The notes: generated by a model not told the origin, from the sequence alone. DNA of 64,000 nt from Luteolibacter yonseiensis (GCF_016595465.1 NZ_JAENIK010000011.1:434001-498000); one strand, 5' to 3'. Positions 14,699-23,811 are shown, counted from the first letter of the stretch. Program-made: numbers and translations.

Positions 14699-17632
14699 AT
14701 GACATCACTTCTGAAAAAAAAGACCCGTGGCGCGTTCATCCTTGGAGCGCTGTTGCTGGCTGTGGTCGGCCCAGGATTCGTCCGGGCGGCGGGGGAGCCT
14801 TATCGACCGCAGTTTCATTTCACGCCGGAGCGGAACTGGTTGAACGACCCGAACGGCCTCGTTTATTACAAGGGGGAGTATCACCTGTTTTTCCAATACA
14901 ACCCGTATGGCATCGGTGGGGCCTACAAGAGCTGGGGGCATGCGGTGAGCCGGGATCTCGTGCGTTGGGAAGAGCTGCCCGTCGCGATTCCTTATGCGGA
15001 TGGCATCGAGATCTTTTCCGGCAGCGCCGTCATCGACTGGAACAATACCAGCGGCTTCGGCGTCGACGGCGAGCCGCCGATGGTGGCCATCTACACGGGG
15101 GCGCACGGCGTTCAGGACCAACGCATCGCCTACAGCAATGACCGGGGCCGGACCTTCACGAACTATTCGGGCAATCCCGTCATCGACATCGGCAGCAATG
15201 ATTTCCGTGATCCCAAGGTCTTCTGGCACCAGCCGACCGGCAAATGGGTGATGATCGTGGCGCTGTCAGGCCTTCACAAGGTCCGCCTGTACTCGTCGCC
15301 GAACTTGAAAAACTGGACACAGCTCAGTGAATTCGGTCCGGCCGGTGCGGGGACCGGCGCGTGGGAGTGTCCGGATCTTTTCCAACTGCCTGTCCAAGAC
15401 GAGGGGGGCGCGAGGAAATGGGTGCTGACGGTCGGAGTCAACGGCGCTCCTTCCGGTGGCACGGGCGCGCAGTATTTCATCGGCGAATTCAATGGCACCA
15501 CCTTCGTGGACGACGCCGCGGGAGACGTGCCACCGCTTCCGGCGGGCACGCTCATCGCGGATTTCGAGGGATCGAACTACGGGGGATGGACCACCACCGG
15601 CACGGCTTTTGGCGGGGGGGCGGTTGCGGGTGCCTTCGGAAATCAAAACCCGGTCACCGGCTATCGCGGGGCGAAATGTGTCAACAGCTATCTGGGCGGG
15701 GACGGCTCCACCGGCACCCTGACATCGCCCGCATTCGCCCTGACGAAGCGCTATCTGAATTTCCTCATCGGAGGTGGCAACCATCCCGGCCAGACCTGCG
15801 TCAATCTCATCGTGAACGGCAACGTTGTCCGCACCGCCACCGGTGCCGACAACGAACGTCTTAACTGGACCCACTGGGATGTTTCGCAATATGCGGGCAT
15901 GAACGCCACCCTCCGTGTGGTGGATTCCCACACCGGCGGATGGGGCCACGTGAATGTGGATCATTTCCTTCTTTCGGATGACATCGTGCCGTCCGAGGCG
16001 GATTCCACGCTCTGGATGGATTATGGTCCGGACAATTACGCCGCCGTGTCCTGGTCGGACATTCCCGAAGGTGATGGCCGCCGTTTGTGGATCGGTTGGA
16101 TGGTCGATCTCCGCTACGTCGGTTCCATTCCCACCACACCGTGGCTGGGAGGCATGACCCTGCCCCGGGAACTCGTCCTGAAACGAACCAGCGCCGGACT
16201 CAGGGTGGCGCAGCGTCCGGTCGAAGAGCTGCGAAGCCTGCGCTCCACCCGTTTCACGCATCCTTCCGGAAGTCTGGCTGAGGTGGACGCGTGGCTTGCG
16301 AATCAAGACGTGCCGAAGCTTTTTGAATGCATCATCGAACTGGAGGTCCCGGTTGGCGAAAGCGCGGGCCTGCGGATCGGTACCACAACGGAAAACACCA
16401 AGGTCACCTGGAACCGCGCCACGTCATCGCTCGCGGTGGACCGCACGCAATCGGGAAACGTGGGTTTCAATGGCAGCTTCCCCGGCGTTTATTCCGCACC
16501 GGTCCATGATGCCGGAGACCGGTTGAAGCTCCATCTGCTGGTGGATGCCGCGTCACTCGAAGTTTTTTCCGCCGATGGCACGACCACGCTGTCCAACCTG
16601 ATTTTTCCCGCCGCCGCCACCAAGGGGCTGCAACTTTTCGGTGCGCCGGGCACCCGCGTCACCGCGTTCGACCTGTGGGAACTCGGCTCCATCCATCCTG
16701 CGAAGCCCGACGGCTTGTTGGGTCATTGGGCGTTTGATGAAGCGGTTCCCGGGACCTATGCCGACTCCTCGGGGAACGGCCACATCATGAGCGCCACGGG
16801 AGGGCTTCCCGCACCTGCCGTGGTTCCGGGAGTGCGGGGAAATGCGGCGGAGATTCGCCGGGTGGAAGCCGGGCCGCAGACGACCTCGCTGCTGGTGCCC
16901 GCCGCGGGCACCCTCATGCCGGACAGTTTCACCGTTTCCTATCACTTCAACCCGAAGGCGAACGACAATGCCAAGCTCTCCCAGATCCGCTGGGAAACAT
17001 CCGCCGGTCTGGCATGGGGATTCGAACTCCTGCAGGACCGGAAGATGAATTTCTACGTCTTTGATGCGAGAACCGCCAACGATGTGCAATCCGCTTCCGC
17101 GCTTCCCTTCGAGGCTTTCAACGCTTCCGGCGGCACGGCGGACAATATCGACAATGACCCGACATGGCATCACGTCGCCGCTTCCTATGACTCGCTCGGT
17201 GGGAAACTCACTCTCTATCTGGACGGGGTGAAATCCGAAAAAGCCGTCACGGGTCTGTTGGGCGGCCCGCGCTACGGGTCCACCGGCATCGGCGGTGGAA
17301 TCCGTTCCGGCAGCGGCCTGACGATCTACGACGATCTTCGTATCTACGGCCGCAGGCTCACCGATTCGGAAGTCGCCCATCTCCGGTTGAATCCGGGCGT
17401 GTCCCTGCCGGAACCCGAACCGGACCCCGTGGTTCCTCCATCCCTCCGCATTGAAAGATACGGCAGCAGCATGATCGTCTCATGGCCCGCCGGCACCGGT
17501 CTCGCCCTCTGGCAAAGCACCGCGCTGGATCCCGGCGACTGGGTGAAAATCCCCAACAGCGAGAACCTGACCAGCCACGCCACCGTTACCTCCGAGGGAA
17601 ACAAAATGTTCTTCCGCCTCGGTCCGCCATGA
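14699..17632 (+). CDS. GH32 fructosidase with inserted beta-sandwich and C-terminal LamG domain
   Basis: 977 residues from the ATG at 14699, which opens a clear signal peptide (GAFILGALLLAVVGPGFVRA). GH32 landmarks are all present: WLNDPNG with nucleophile Asp50, FRDPK with Asp171 and WECPD with acid/base Glu223. Residues about 284-430 interrupt the catalytic beta-propeller with a module (LIADFEGSNYGGW to WGHVNVDHF) that is homologous to the N-terminal module of the other GH32 in this locus. The propeller resumes at LWMDYGPDNYAAV, followed by the GH32 C-terminal sandwich. A LamG-like domain follows at about 672-899, then a short C-terminal module ending FFRLG. The predicted role is extracellular or periplasmic cleavage of levan, inulin or sucrose. 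It is transcribed with the GH172 gene and the MFS transporter. Confidence 0.92.
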   Translation: MTSLLKKKTRGAFILGALLLAVVGPGFVRAAGEPYRPQFHFTPERNWLNDPNGLVYYKGEYHLFFQYNPYGIGGAYKSWGHAVSRDLVRWEELPVAIPYADGIEIFSGSAVIDWNNTSGFGVDGEPPMVAIYTGAHGVQDQRIAYSNDRGRTFTNYSGNPVIDIGSNDFRDPKVFWHQPTGKWVMIVALSGLHKVRLYSSPNLKNWTQLSEFGPAGAGTGAWECPDLFQLPVQDEGGARKWVLTVGVNGAPSGGTGAQYFIGEFNGTTFVDDAAGDVPPLPAGTLIADFEGSNYGGWTTTGTAFGGGAVAGAFGNQNPVTGYRGAKCVNSYLGGDGSTGTLTSPAFALTKRYLNFLIGGGNHPGQTCVNLIVNGNVVRTATGADNERLNWTHWDVSQYAGMNATLRVVDSHTGGWGHVNVDHFLLSDDIVPSEADSTLWMDYGPDNYAAVSWSDIPEGDGRRLWIGWMVDLRYVGSIPTTPWLGGMTLPRELVLKRTSAGLRVAQRPVEELRSLRSTRFTHPSGSLAEVDAWLANQDVPKLFECIIELEVPVGESAGLRIGTTTENTKVTWNRATSSLAVDRTQSGNVGFNGSFPGVYSAPVHDAGDRLKLHLLVDAASLEVFSADGTTTLSNLIFPAAATKGLQLFGAPGTRVTAFDLWELGSIHPAKPDGLLGHWAFDEAVPGTYADSSGNGHIMSATGGLPAPAVVPGVRGNAAEIRRVEAGPQTTSLLVPAAGTLMPDSFTVSYHFNPKANDNAKLSQIRWETSAGLAWGFELLQDRKMNFYVFDARTANDVQSASALPFEAFNASGGTADNIDNDPTWHHVAASYDSLGGKLTLYLDGVKSEKAVTGLLGGPRYGSTGIGGGIRSGSGLTIYDDLRIYGRRLTDSEVAHLRLNPGVSLPEPEPDPVVPPSLRIERYGSSMIVSWPAGTGLALWQSTALDPGDWVKIPNSENLTSHATVTSEGNKMFFRLGPP

Positions 17633-17699
17633 GCCAGATTTTCTCCGAGATACTTGGGCGGATCCGTCCGTATCGTCATTCCCAAAAACACCATAACCC

Positions 17700-19022
17700 A
17701 TGAACAAACTGCTATTCTGGTCCATCATCTCGGCGCTCGCCGGCTTCCTATTCGGCTTCGATACCGTCGTCATTTCGGGGGCTGAACAAACGATCCAACA
17801 TCTTTGGAATCTCAGTCCGTTCCTGCACGGACTTGCGATTTCCGGTGCGCTCTGGGGCACCGTGCTGGGTTCGATGGTCGGCGCTTTCCCCACGGACCGG
17901 TTCGGCCGCCGGAAGACCCTGATCTGGATCGGTGTGCTCTATCTGATCTCCGCCGTTTGGTCTGCCCTGGCAGGCGATGTCTACTCGTTCATCATCGCGC
18001 GCTTCCTCGGTGGTCTCGGCATTGGCATTTCCACCGTTGCCTCGCCTTTGTTCATCTCGGAAATCGCTCCTCCGGCAAGCCGCGGGCGTCTCGCGGGGAT
18101 GTTCCAGTTCAACATCGTCTTCGGTATTCTCGTCGCATTCCTGTCAAACTACCTCATCGGAAAATACATGGGCGAACACGCCTGGCGCTGGATGCTGGGA
18201 GTCATGGCGTTTCCCTCGATCATCTACACCGCATGCTGCTTCCTGCTGCCGGAAAGTCCGCGCTGGCTCATCGCGAACCGCCGTGACCGTTCGGCTGGTG
18301 TGGCGGTCTTGAAAAAGATCAATCCGGAGATGTCCGATTCGGAGCTGAACGAGATCGCAGACAACATCGAATCCTCCGCGACCCGCGAAAGCAAGACTGG
18401 CGGTTTCTGGAGCGGCCACCTCAGCAAGCCCATCGCTCTGGCCTTCCTCATCGCGTTTTTCAACCAGCTCTCGGGAATCAACGCGATCCTCTATTTCGCC
18501 CCGCGTATTTTCAAGATGACCGGCCTCGAAGAGAACGCCGCCTTGCTGCAATCGGTGGGCATCGGCGTGACCAATCTCATCTTCACCTTCGTCGGACTGT
18601 GGTTGATCGACCGCCTCGGACGGCGCACGTTGCTTTACATCGGTTCGTTCGGCTATATCGCTTCGCTCGGCCTCTGCTCGTGGGCGTTCTTCACGGAGCA
18701 TTTCAGTATTGTTCCGGTCTGTATCTTCGCTTTCATCGCATCGCACGCCATCGGCCAGGGCGCGGTGATCTGGGTGTTCATTTCGGAAATTTTCCCGAAC
18801 CGTTTCCGCGCCACCGGGCAGTCCTTGGGGAGTGCGACGCACTGGGTGTTCGCGGCGTTGCTGACATTGTTCTTCCCGAAAATGGTGGACGCCCTGCCTG
18901 CCGGAGTCGTCTTCCTCATTTTCACCGGCATGATGGTGCTTCAGCTCATCTGGGTGAAGCTGATGGTTCCCGAGACCAAGGGGACCTCGCTGGAAGGCCT
19001 GGAGACCAAACTCATGCACTGA
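17700..19022 (+). CDS. MFS sugar:proton symporter (sugar porter family), probable fructose importer
   Basis: 440 residues and 12 predicted TM helices. Sugar-porter motifs are complete: FGFDTVVISGA in TM1, DRFGRRK between TM2 and TM3, ARFLGGLGIGIS, PESPRWL at the central loop, DRLGRR in the second half and PETKG at the C-terminus. QLSGINAILYFAP in TM7 is the hexose/pentose-binding segment of XylE and GLUT-like proteins. Context (two GH32 enzymes, a GH172 enzyme and fructokinase) points to fructose as the substrate; xylose or glucose are possible on family grounds. It acts in the inner membrane. It begins 67 bases after the GH32 stop and converges with the regulator gene. Confidence 0.92.
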   Translation: MNKLLFWSIISALAGFLFGFDTVVISGAEQTIQHLWNLSPFLHGLAISGALWGTVLGSMVGAFPTDRFGRRKTLIWIGVLYLISAVWSALAGDVYSFIIARFLGGLGIGISTVASPLFISEIAPPASRGRLAGMFQFNIVFGILVAFLSNYLIGKYMGEHAWRWMLGVMAFPSIIYTACCFLLPESPRWLIANRRDRSAGVAVLKKINPEMSDSELNEIADNIESSATRESKTGGFWSGHLSKPIALAFLIAFFNQLSGINAILYFAPRIFKMTGLEENAALLQSVGIGVTNLIFTFVGLWLIDRLGRRTLLYIGSFGYIASLGLCSWAFFTEHFSIVPVCIFAFIASHAIGQGAVIWVFISEIFPNRFRATGQSLGSATHWVFAALLTLFFPKMVDALPAGVVFLIFTGMMVLQLIWVKLMVPETKGTSLEGLETKLMH

Positions 19023-19108
19023 AACTTCCCCGAGTATGGCGGAGAGCGCCCCGGACGTCCGGCTGGTTTATGGGTATTCCAGTCAGATGCTCCGGGGCAA
19101 TTTTTTGA

Positions 19109-19137
19109 AAGAGGATCGAAAAACAACCCTCTTTTTA
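19109..19137 (+). terminator. Probable rho-independent terminator after the MFS gene
   Basis: AAAGAGG (19109-19115) pairs with CCTCTTT (19129-19135) across a 13-base loop, and the stem runs into a five-T run. It sits 87 bases after the transporter stop and before the convergent regulator stop, the right place to end the plus-strand transcript. The stem is modest, hence the middling confidence. Confidence 0.5.
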
Positions 19138-19150
19138 GCAGGTTTCGCGT

Positions 19151-20281
19151 TCACCCGGGGCGCCGCAGATAAGCACCGCACGAATCACGGATCACCAGAC
19201 GGGGGGCGAGCGTGAGGTGGCAGGCGGGAAGCGTGGGATCCGCATGGCGGTCCATCATCGCACGGAAGGCTGTCAGGGCGATTTCCCGGCAGGGTTGTTG
19301 CACGGTGGTGAGGGGAGGGGAGACGAGCGTGGCGAATTTCACATCATCGAATCCCAGCACCCTCACGTCCTGCGGCACCCGGATGTTGCACTTCTGCAAC
19401 TCCCGCATCAGCAGGGCGGCGGTGTGGTCGTTCGCGCAAACGTAGGCATCCGGACGCAGCGGCCCCGTGAGCCCCCTGACGAATTTCTTGTCATCGAGAT
19501 CGCCGACATGGATCCACCCGCGTTCCGGTTCGATGCCGTGCCGTCCGAGCGCCTCGCGCACCCCGGCGATGCGTGCCTCCACCGTGGGAGCCGACAACGG
19601 GCGTGAGACGAAGTGGATGCGCGTGCAACCCAGCTTGATGAGGTGTTCCGCCAGCATGTAGCCGCCGGCCAGGTTGTCGATGCCGACGAGATCGAAGTCG
19701 CTCCTGCCGGGAAAAGGCGTGAGATCGCGGTCCAGCAGCACCACGGGAATGCCCGCCTCCCGCAGCATCACCGCCATGGAGCGGTTGGATTCCTCCTTGT
19801 CCTGCACCAGTTCGTGCGGTGCGAAGAAAACACCGGAGACCCTGCGCTCGATGAACTGGCGGCAGAGTTCCTCCGAGTGCCGCAGGCTCAGCTCGGGGTC
19901 CAGCTTCGGCAGGTCGGATCCACCCCAGACCAGGCCGTAGTTATGGACCCGTGCCAGGCTGGCGATCTCGCCGCAGATGAGTTGGAAGATTTCCGTGTTG
20001 CCGAGGCTGGGCACCAGCAGGGCCAGCAGGTTGGCGGAGGTCTCGGTGCGCCGCCCGGCCTTGGCGTAGGTCCCGGAACCGGCCCGTCGCTCGACCAGGC
20101 CCTCATTCCCCAGCAATGACAGAGCCTTTGCAACCGTGGGACGGGAAACCCCGAAACGCTTTACAAGTTGGGCCTCGCTCGGCATGCGGCCTTCCTTGCC
20201 ATACATCCCGGAAAGCAACTCTTCCTTGAGCTGGCGGGCCACTTCACGGAATCGGATGGTGGAATCAGGGGAGTCGTTCAT
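19151..20281 (-). CDS. GntR-LacI hybrid transcriptional regulator of the fructan locus
   Basis: 376 residues from the ATG at 20281; a longer reading upstream overlaps the divergent GH32 gene and is rejected. Residues 1-75 are a GntR-type winged helix (LKEELLSGMYGKEGRMPSEAQLVKRFGVSRPTVAKALSLL, then GLVERRAGSGTYA). Residues about 85-370 are a LacI-type sugar-binding domain (LLALLVPSLG, GVFFAPHE, DFDLVGIDNLAGG, DAYVCANDHTA and VLGFDD). This AraR-like architecture normally represses sugar genes until the ligand binds. The gene is divergent from the second GH32 gene with only 91 bases between starts, so the operator should lie there. A fructose or fructan-fragment ligand is inferred from context. 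Confidence 0.9.
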   Translation of the reverse strand: MNDSPDSTIRFREVARQLKEELLSGMYGKEGRMPSEAQLVKRFGVSRPTVAKALSLLGNEGLVERRAGSGTYAKAGRRTETSANLLALLVPSLGNTEIFQLICGEIASLARVHNYGLVWGGSDLPKLDPELSLRHSEELCRQFIERRVSGVFFAPHELVQDKEESNRSMAVMLREAGIPVVLLDRDLTPFPGRSDFDLVGIDNLAGGYMLAEHLIKLGCTRIHFVSRPLSAPTVEARIAGVREALGRHGIEPERGWIHVGDLDDKKFVRGLTGPLRPDAYVCANDHTAALLMRELQKCNIRVPQDVRVLGFDDVKFATLVSPPLTTVQQPCREIALTAFRAMMDRHADPTLPACHLTLAPRLVIRDSCGAYLRRPG

Positions 20282-20372
20282 GGTGACAGCTTTCTCGATC
20301 TGTAATGTCAGGAAACTGGCGTATATGACAATAAAAAGTTGCCGCAACGTAAGGATCTTCAAACCTTCCAGC
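20282..20372. promoter_or_regulatory. Divergent promoter region with candidate operators
   Basis: The 91-base gap separates the regulator from the GH32-fructokinase genes. It contains the palindrome GTTGC-C-GCAAC at 20338-20348 and the wider pair TGTCA (20306-20310) / TGACA (20326-20330). Both are plausible operator shapes for a dimeric GntR-LacI protein. No convincing -35/-10 pair could be fixed by eye. The function is inferred from position. Confidence 0.5.
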
Positions 20373-22541
20373 ATGTCACTTTTGAAACAACCCATCGTGA
20401 AACATCTTTCCGCGCCGCTGGTGTGGGGATTCGCCCTCGCCACCGTCTGTGCCGCTGATGATCTGATCGTCGCCGATTTCGAAGGCGCGGATTTCGGAAA
20501 ATGGAAGGCGACGGGCGAGGCTTTCGGATCGGGGCCGGCCAAGGGCGCCTTGGATGGCCAGATGAAGGTGGACGGGTTTTCAGGAAATGGTTTCGTCAAT
20601 GGTTTCCATGGGGCCGACGGTTCGCATGGCCGCCTCACCTCTCCTGACTTCAAGATCGAGCGGAAACATCTCAACTTCCTCATCGGCGGCGGTGGATTCG
20701 CCGGGGAAACCTGCGTCAATCTGAAGGTGGGGACGAACGTTGTCCGCACCGCGACGGGAAAGAACGTCAGGGATGGCGGCAGCGAGCGGCTGGATTGGGA
20801 AAGCTGGGATGTCTCGGACCTGGCGGGGAAAACGGTGTCGCTGGAAATCGTGGATTCCCGGAAAGGCACCTGGGGGCACATCAACGTGGACCAGATCGTC
20901 CAGAGCGACACTCCGGCAGCGATCGAGCTGAAACAGGAATTCACGGTGAACCAACGGTATCTGATCTGGCCGGTCAGCCTGGACACGAAGCTGAAGAAGC
21001 GCTTTTTCATGACCTTGGATGGTGAAAAGGAACCGTTCGCCTTTTACGATATCTGCCTGACGAACAACCCCGACTTCTGGGTGTTCACCGATCTCGCGAA
21101 CTTCCAAGGACGCAAGCTCACGGTCACGGGCAAGATCCCGGGCAATCTGGCGGATGCCTGGAAAAAGGTCGTGATCAGCGCGACCTATCCGGGTGAGGAG
21201 CAGACCTATTCCGAGGCCCTGCGTCCCCAGTACCATTTCACCAGCCGCCGCGGCTGGCTCAATGATCCCAACGGCCTGGTATGGAAAGACGGCGAGTGGC
21301 ACCTGTTCTACCAGCACAATCCCTACAACCACGGCTGGGACAACATGACATGGGGACATGCGACGAGTCCGGACCTGTTTCATTGGAAAGAGCGTCCTCC
21401 CGGTCTTTTTCCAGATGCGGAAGGCGTGATGTTCTCCGGCTCCGCCGTTGTCGCCCCGAAAGGCAGCACCGCCTTTCCGATCAACGGCGAAGACACGCTG
21501 GTCCTCGCCTACACGGCACATGGCCGGCTGAGCTATGTTCCGGGCCAGGAATCCGTGCAGTGCATCGCCACCACCGATGACGGCGGTAAGACATTCACCA
21601 AGTTCAAGAACAACCCCGTCATTCCGCATGCGGTCAACGAGAACCGCGATCCGAAGGTGATGTGGCATGCGAAAACGAAGAAGTGGGTGCTGAACCTCTA
21701 TTATGATGGCAATGACTATGGCATCTACACCTCGCCGGACATGGTGAAGTGGACCAAGACATGCGACTACAAGATCCCCAACGAGGGAGAGTGCCCGGAC
21801 ATGTTCGAACTGCCCGTGGATGGAGACGCCAAGAACACCCGCTGGGTGGTGTGGGGCGCGAATGGAAAGTACATGTTGGGAAGCTTCGACGGTAAGGAAT
21901 TCAAGGCGGAAAGCGGACCGCACCGCCACTACTTCGGCAGCGCGTATGCCGGGCAGAGCTATGACAACGCGCCGGGCGGCCGCCGGGTTCACATCGGCTG
22001 GATGCGCGACACGGGAGCCGGTTTGCAAGGTGCGCCCTTCAACCTGCAGATGACCCTGCCGATGGATTTCACGCTTAAAACCGGCGCCGAGGGACTGAGG
22101 CTCTGGGCGGAACCCAGTGAAGAAGTCGCCAAGCTCCGTGAGAATACCAAGGAGTGGAAGAATCTGACCGTCTCGCCGGGGGATACCGATCCATTGTCAG
22201 AGGTGACAGGCGGGCAATTCGAGGTCGAGGCGGTTATCGACGCGAATTCCCAGGCTTCCGAGTTCGGTTTCAATGTATTCAACAATCACCCGCTGGTTTG
22301 GAAAAAGGACGATCAGACGTTCACCGGCGCGGAAGGGAAACAGGCGCCCGTCGATGGCAAGATCCATATCCGCCTGTTCGTGGATACGGTGTCGATCGAG
22401 GTCTTCGTGAACGGAACCTACACCAGCCGCTACTTCCGCCAGATGGCCGGGGGCAAGCCTGTCAGGATCGTGAATGCGGGAGGTCCGGTGAAGTTCGACT
22501 CACTCAAGGTGCACTCCCTCCGCTCGGTCTGGAAAAAATAA
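20373..22541 (+). CDS. GH32 fructosidase (levanase/invertase type) with N-terminal binding module
   Basis: 722 residues from the ATG at 20373, with a signal peptide ending near FALATVCAADD. Residues about 29-180 are a beta-sandwich (DFEGADFGKWKATGEAFGSG to WGHINVDQI) homologous to the module inserted inside the other GH32. Residues about 183-285 resemble the DUF4980 region found in front of Bacteroides-type levanases. The GH32 propeller follows: WLNDPNG with nucleophile Asp298, NRDPK with Asp426 and GECPDMF with acid/base Glu473. The C-terminal sandwich ends with FVDTVSIEVFVNG, the normal GH32 closing motif. It should release fructose from fructans outside the cytoplasm. It is followed after 11 bases by fructokinase and is divergent from the regulator. 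Confidence 0.93.
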   Translation: MSLLKQPIVKHLSAPLVWGFALATVCAADDLIVADFEGADFGKWKATGEAFGSGPAKGALDGQMKVDGFSGNGFVNGFHGADGSHGRLTSPDFKIERKHLNFLIGGGGFAGETCVNLKVGTNVVRTATGKNVRDGGSERLDWESWDVSDLAGKTVSLEIVDSRKGTWGHINVDQIVQSDTPAAIELKQEFTVNQRYLIWPVSLDTKLKKRFFMTLDGEKEPFAFYDICLTNNPDFWVFTDLANFQGRKLTVTGKIPGNLADAWKKVVISATYPGEEQTYSEALRPQYHFTSRRGWLNDPNGLVWKDGEWHLFYQHNPYNHGWDNMTWGHATSPDLFHWKERPPGLFPDAEGVMFSGSAVVAPKGSTAFPINGEDTLVLAYTAHGRLSYVPGQESVQCIATTDDGGKTFTKFKNNPVIPHAVNENRDPKVMWHAKTKKWVLNLYYDGNDYGIYTSPDMVKWTKTCDYKIPNEGECPDMFELPVDGDAKNTRWVVWGANGKYMLGSFDGKEFKAESGPHRHYFGSAYAGQSYDNAPGGRRVHIGWMRDTGAGLQGAPFNLQMTLPMDFTLKTGAEGLRLWAEPSEEVAKLRENTKEWKNLTVSPGDTDPLSEVTGGQFEVEAVIDANSQASEFGFNVFNNHPLVWKKDDQTFTGAEGKQAPVDGKIHIRLFVDTVSIEVFVNGTYTSRYFRQMAGGKPVRIVNAGGPVKFDSLKVHSLRSVWKK

Positions 22542-22552
22542 TCAACAGAGGG

Positions 22553-23458
22553 ATGAGACCATTCATTATCGGCATCGGGGAAGTCCTTTGGGATAATCTT
22601 CCATCAGGCCCCCGCATGGGCGGCGCGCCGACCAACTTCGCCTGCCACGCACAGGCGCTGGGAGCGGACGCACGGATCGTCAGCCGGGTGGGGGACGATG
22701 ATTCGGGTGCCCTGCTTCTGCGAAAACTGGAGGAAGCGGGAATGTCGGTTTCCGGCATTTCCATTGATCCCGCGCATGCCACCGGCTCGGTGGGCGTCGA
22801 GATCGTCGCGGGAGGGCAGCCGGTGTTTACGATCCACGAGGACGCCGCCTGGGACCATCTCGTGGCGGATAACGCGACGGAAGATCTTTTCAAACAGGCG
22901 GACGCGGTTTGCTTCGGCTCGCTCGCCCAGCGCAACCCGGCATCCGGCGAGGTGATCCATTCCCTGGTCGGTTTGACCGCCCCTTCCGCGCTGCGGATCT
23001 TCGATGTGAATCTGCGGCAGAACTATTACACCCCCCGGACGATTCTCCAGTCACTGGAACTGGCGAATGTTCTCAAATTGAATGATGCGGAACTGCCGAA
23101 ACTGGCGGAGATTCTGGATCTGACAGGTGGTGTGAGGGAGCAGTTCGCCGCCCTGGCGGCGAAATTCGATCTCCGTCTCATCGCTTATACCCGTGGCTCC
23201 GAGGGCAGCGTCTTGTTTGACGGGAACGAGTGGTGCGAGCACCCGGGACTCGCTACGGATGTCTGCGATACCGTGGGCGCGGGGGATTCCTTCACGGCGA
23301 CTGTCGTGATGGGTATCCTGAACGGCTGGTCCTTGGACGCCGTCTCCGCCGCGGCAAACGAAGTGGCCGCTTATGTGTGCTCCTGCGATGGGGCGGTGCC
23401 GCCGATGCCCGAGCGGTTGCGGGCCATGTTCCACGAGCAGGTTTTTGCGGCAGGCTGA
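22553..23458 (+). CDS. PfkB-family carbohydrate kinase, probable fructokinase
   Basis: 301 residues. The ATG at 22553 follows an AGAGGG ribosome site and lies 11 bases after the GH32 stop. It opens with IIGIGEVLWDNLPSGPRMGGAPTNFACHAQALG, the fructokinase version of the PfkB N-terminus, and ends with DTVGAGDSFTA, which contains the catalytic Asp and the anion hole. There is no signal peptide. It would phosphorylate fructose imported by the neighbouring MFS porter to fructose-6-phosphate in the cytoplasm. It is co-transcribed with the GH32 gene. Specificity is set by context as much as by sequence. Confidence 0.9.
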   Translation: MRPFIIGIGEVLWDNLPSGPRMGGAPTNFACHAQALGADARIVSRVGDDDSGALLLRKLEEAGMSVSGISIDPAHATGSVGVEIVAGGQPVFTIHEDAAWDHLVADNATEDLFKQADAVCFGSLAQRNPASGEVIHSLVGLTAPSALRIFDVNLRQNYYTPRTILQSLELANVLKLNDAELPKLAEILDLTGGVREQFAALAAKFDLRLIAYTRGSEGSVLFDGNEWCEHPGLATDVCDTVGAGDSFTATVVMGILNGWSLDAVSAAANEVAAYVCSCDGAVPPMPERLRAMFHEQVFAAG

Positions 23459-23811
23459 TCGAAAACGGGGACGCATTTTGCCAATGCGGCGGTTGTGGCA
23501 TGTGCCGCATACCGCTGCTGCAAAAACTGCAAAAAAGAAGCCGGAAGTATCGCAAGTCCTGTCGCATCTATACTAACTGCAAGCAGTCGTTGCCGAAAAC
23601 AATGCAACGATGATTCGGGGGAACATCGTCCGGAGTTCAAGCTTCAGCTTGCTCTTTCACAAACCTCAGCTTTTTCCACGAAGTCCGGATTGCAATTCAG
23701 AAGAGCACGCTGGACGGTCCGCCAAAGCGTGGGCGGTCATGGGAAACAAAAAAGGCCCGCCGGTCGGCGGGCCTTCGATGGGAATGTTACGGAGTGAATC
23801 CGGAAACGAAA
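23459..23811. other. Convergent intergenic region
   Basis: 353 bases between the fructokinase stop and the pseudopilin stop. It holds an inverted repeat CGTTGC-N10-GCAACG at 23588-23609 and a strong minus-strand terminator at 23748-23775. A Cys-rich open frame on the plus strand (about 23495-23797) has no support and crosses the terminator. I see no RNA gene. Confidence 0.6.
23748..23775 (-). terminator. Rho-independent terminator of the pilus/secretion operon
   Basis: A ten-base perfect stem, AAGGCCCGCC (23752-23761) with GGCGGGCCTT (23766-23775) and a four-base loop, is followed on the minus strand by six T residues. It lies 36 bases beyond the pseudopilin stop, so it ends the 29207-23812 transcript. 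Confidence 0.85.

Noticed and set aside
20580..22028. Minus-strand open frame of 482 codons opposite the second GH32 gene
   Set aside because: The plus strand encodes a complete GH32; this frame has shadow composition.
23495..23797. Cys-rich plus-strand frame after fructokinase
   Set aside because: It crosses a strong minus-strand terminator and lacks a start signal or family; the cysteines are clustered by chance of the local sequence.
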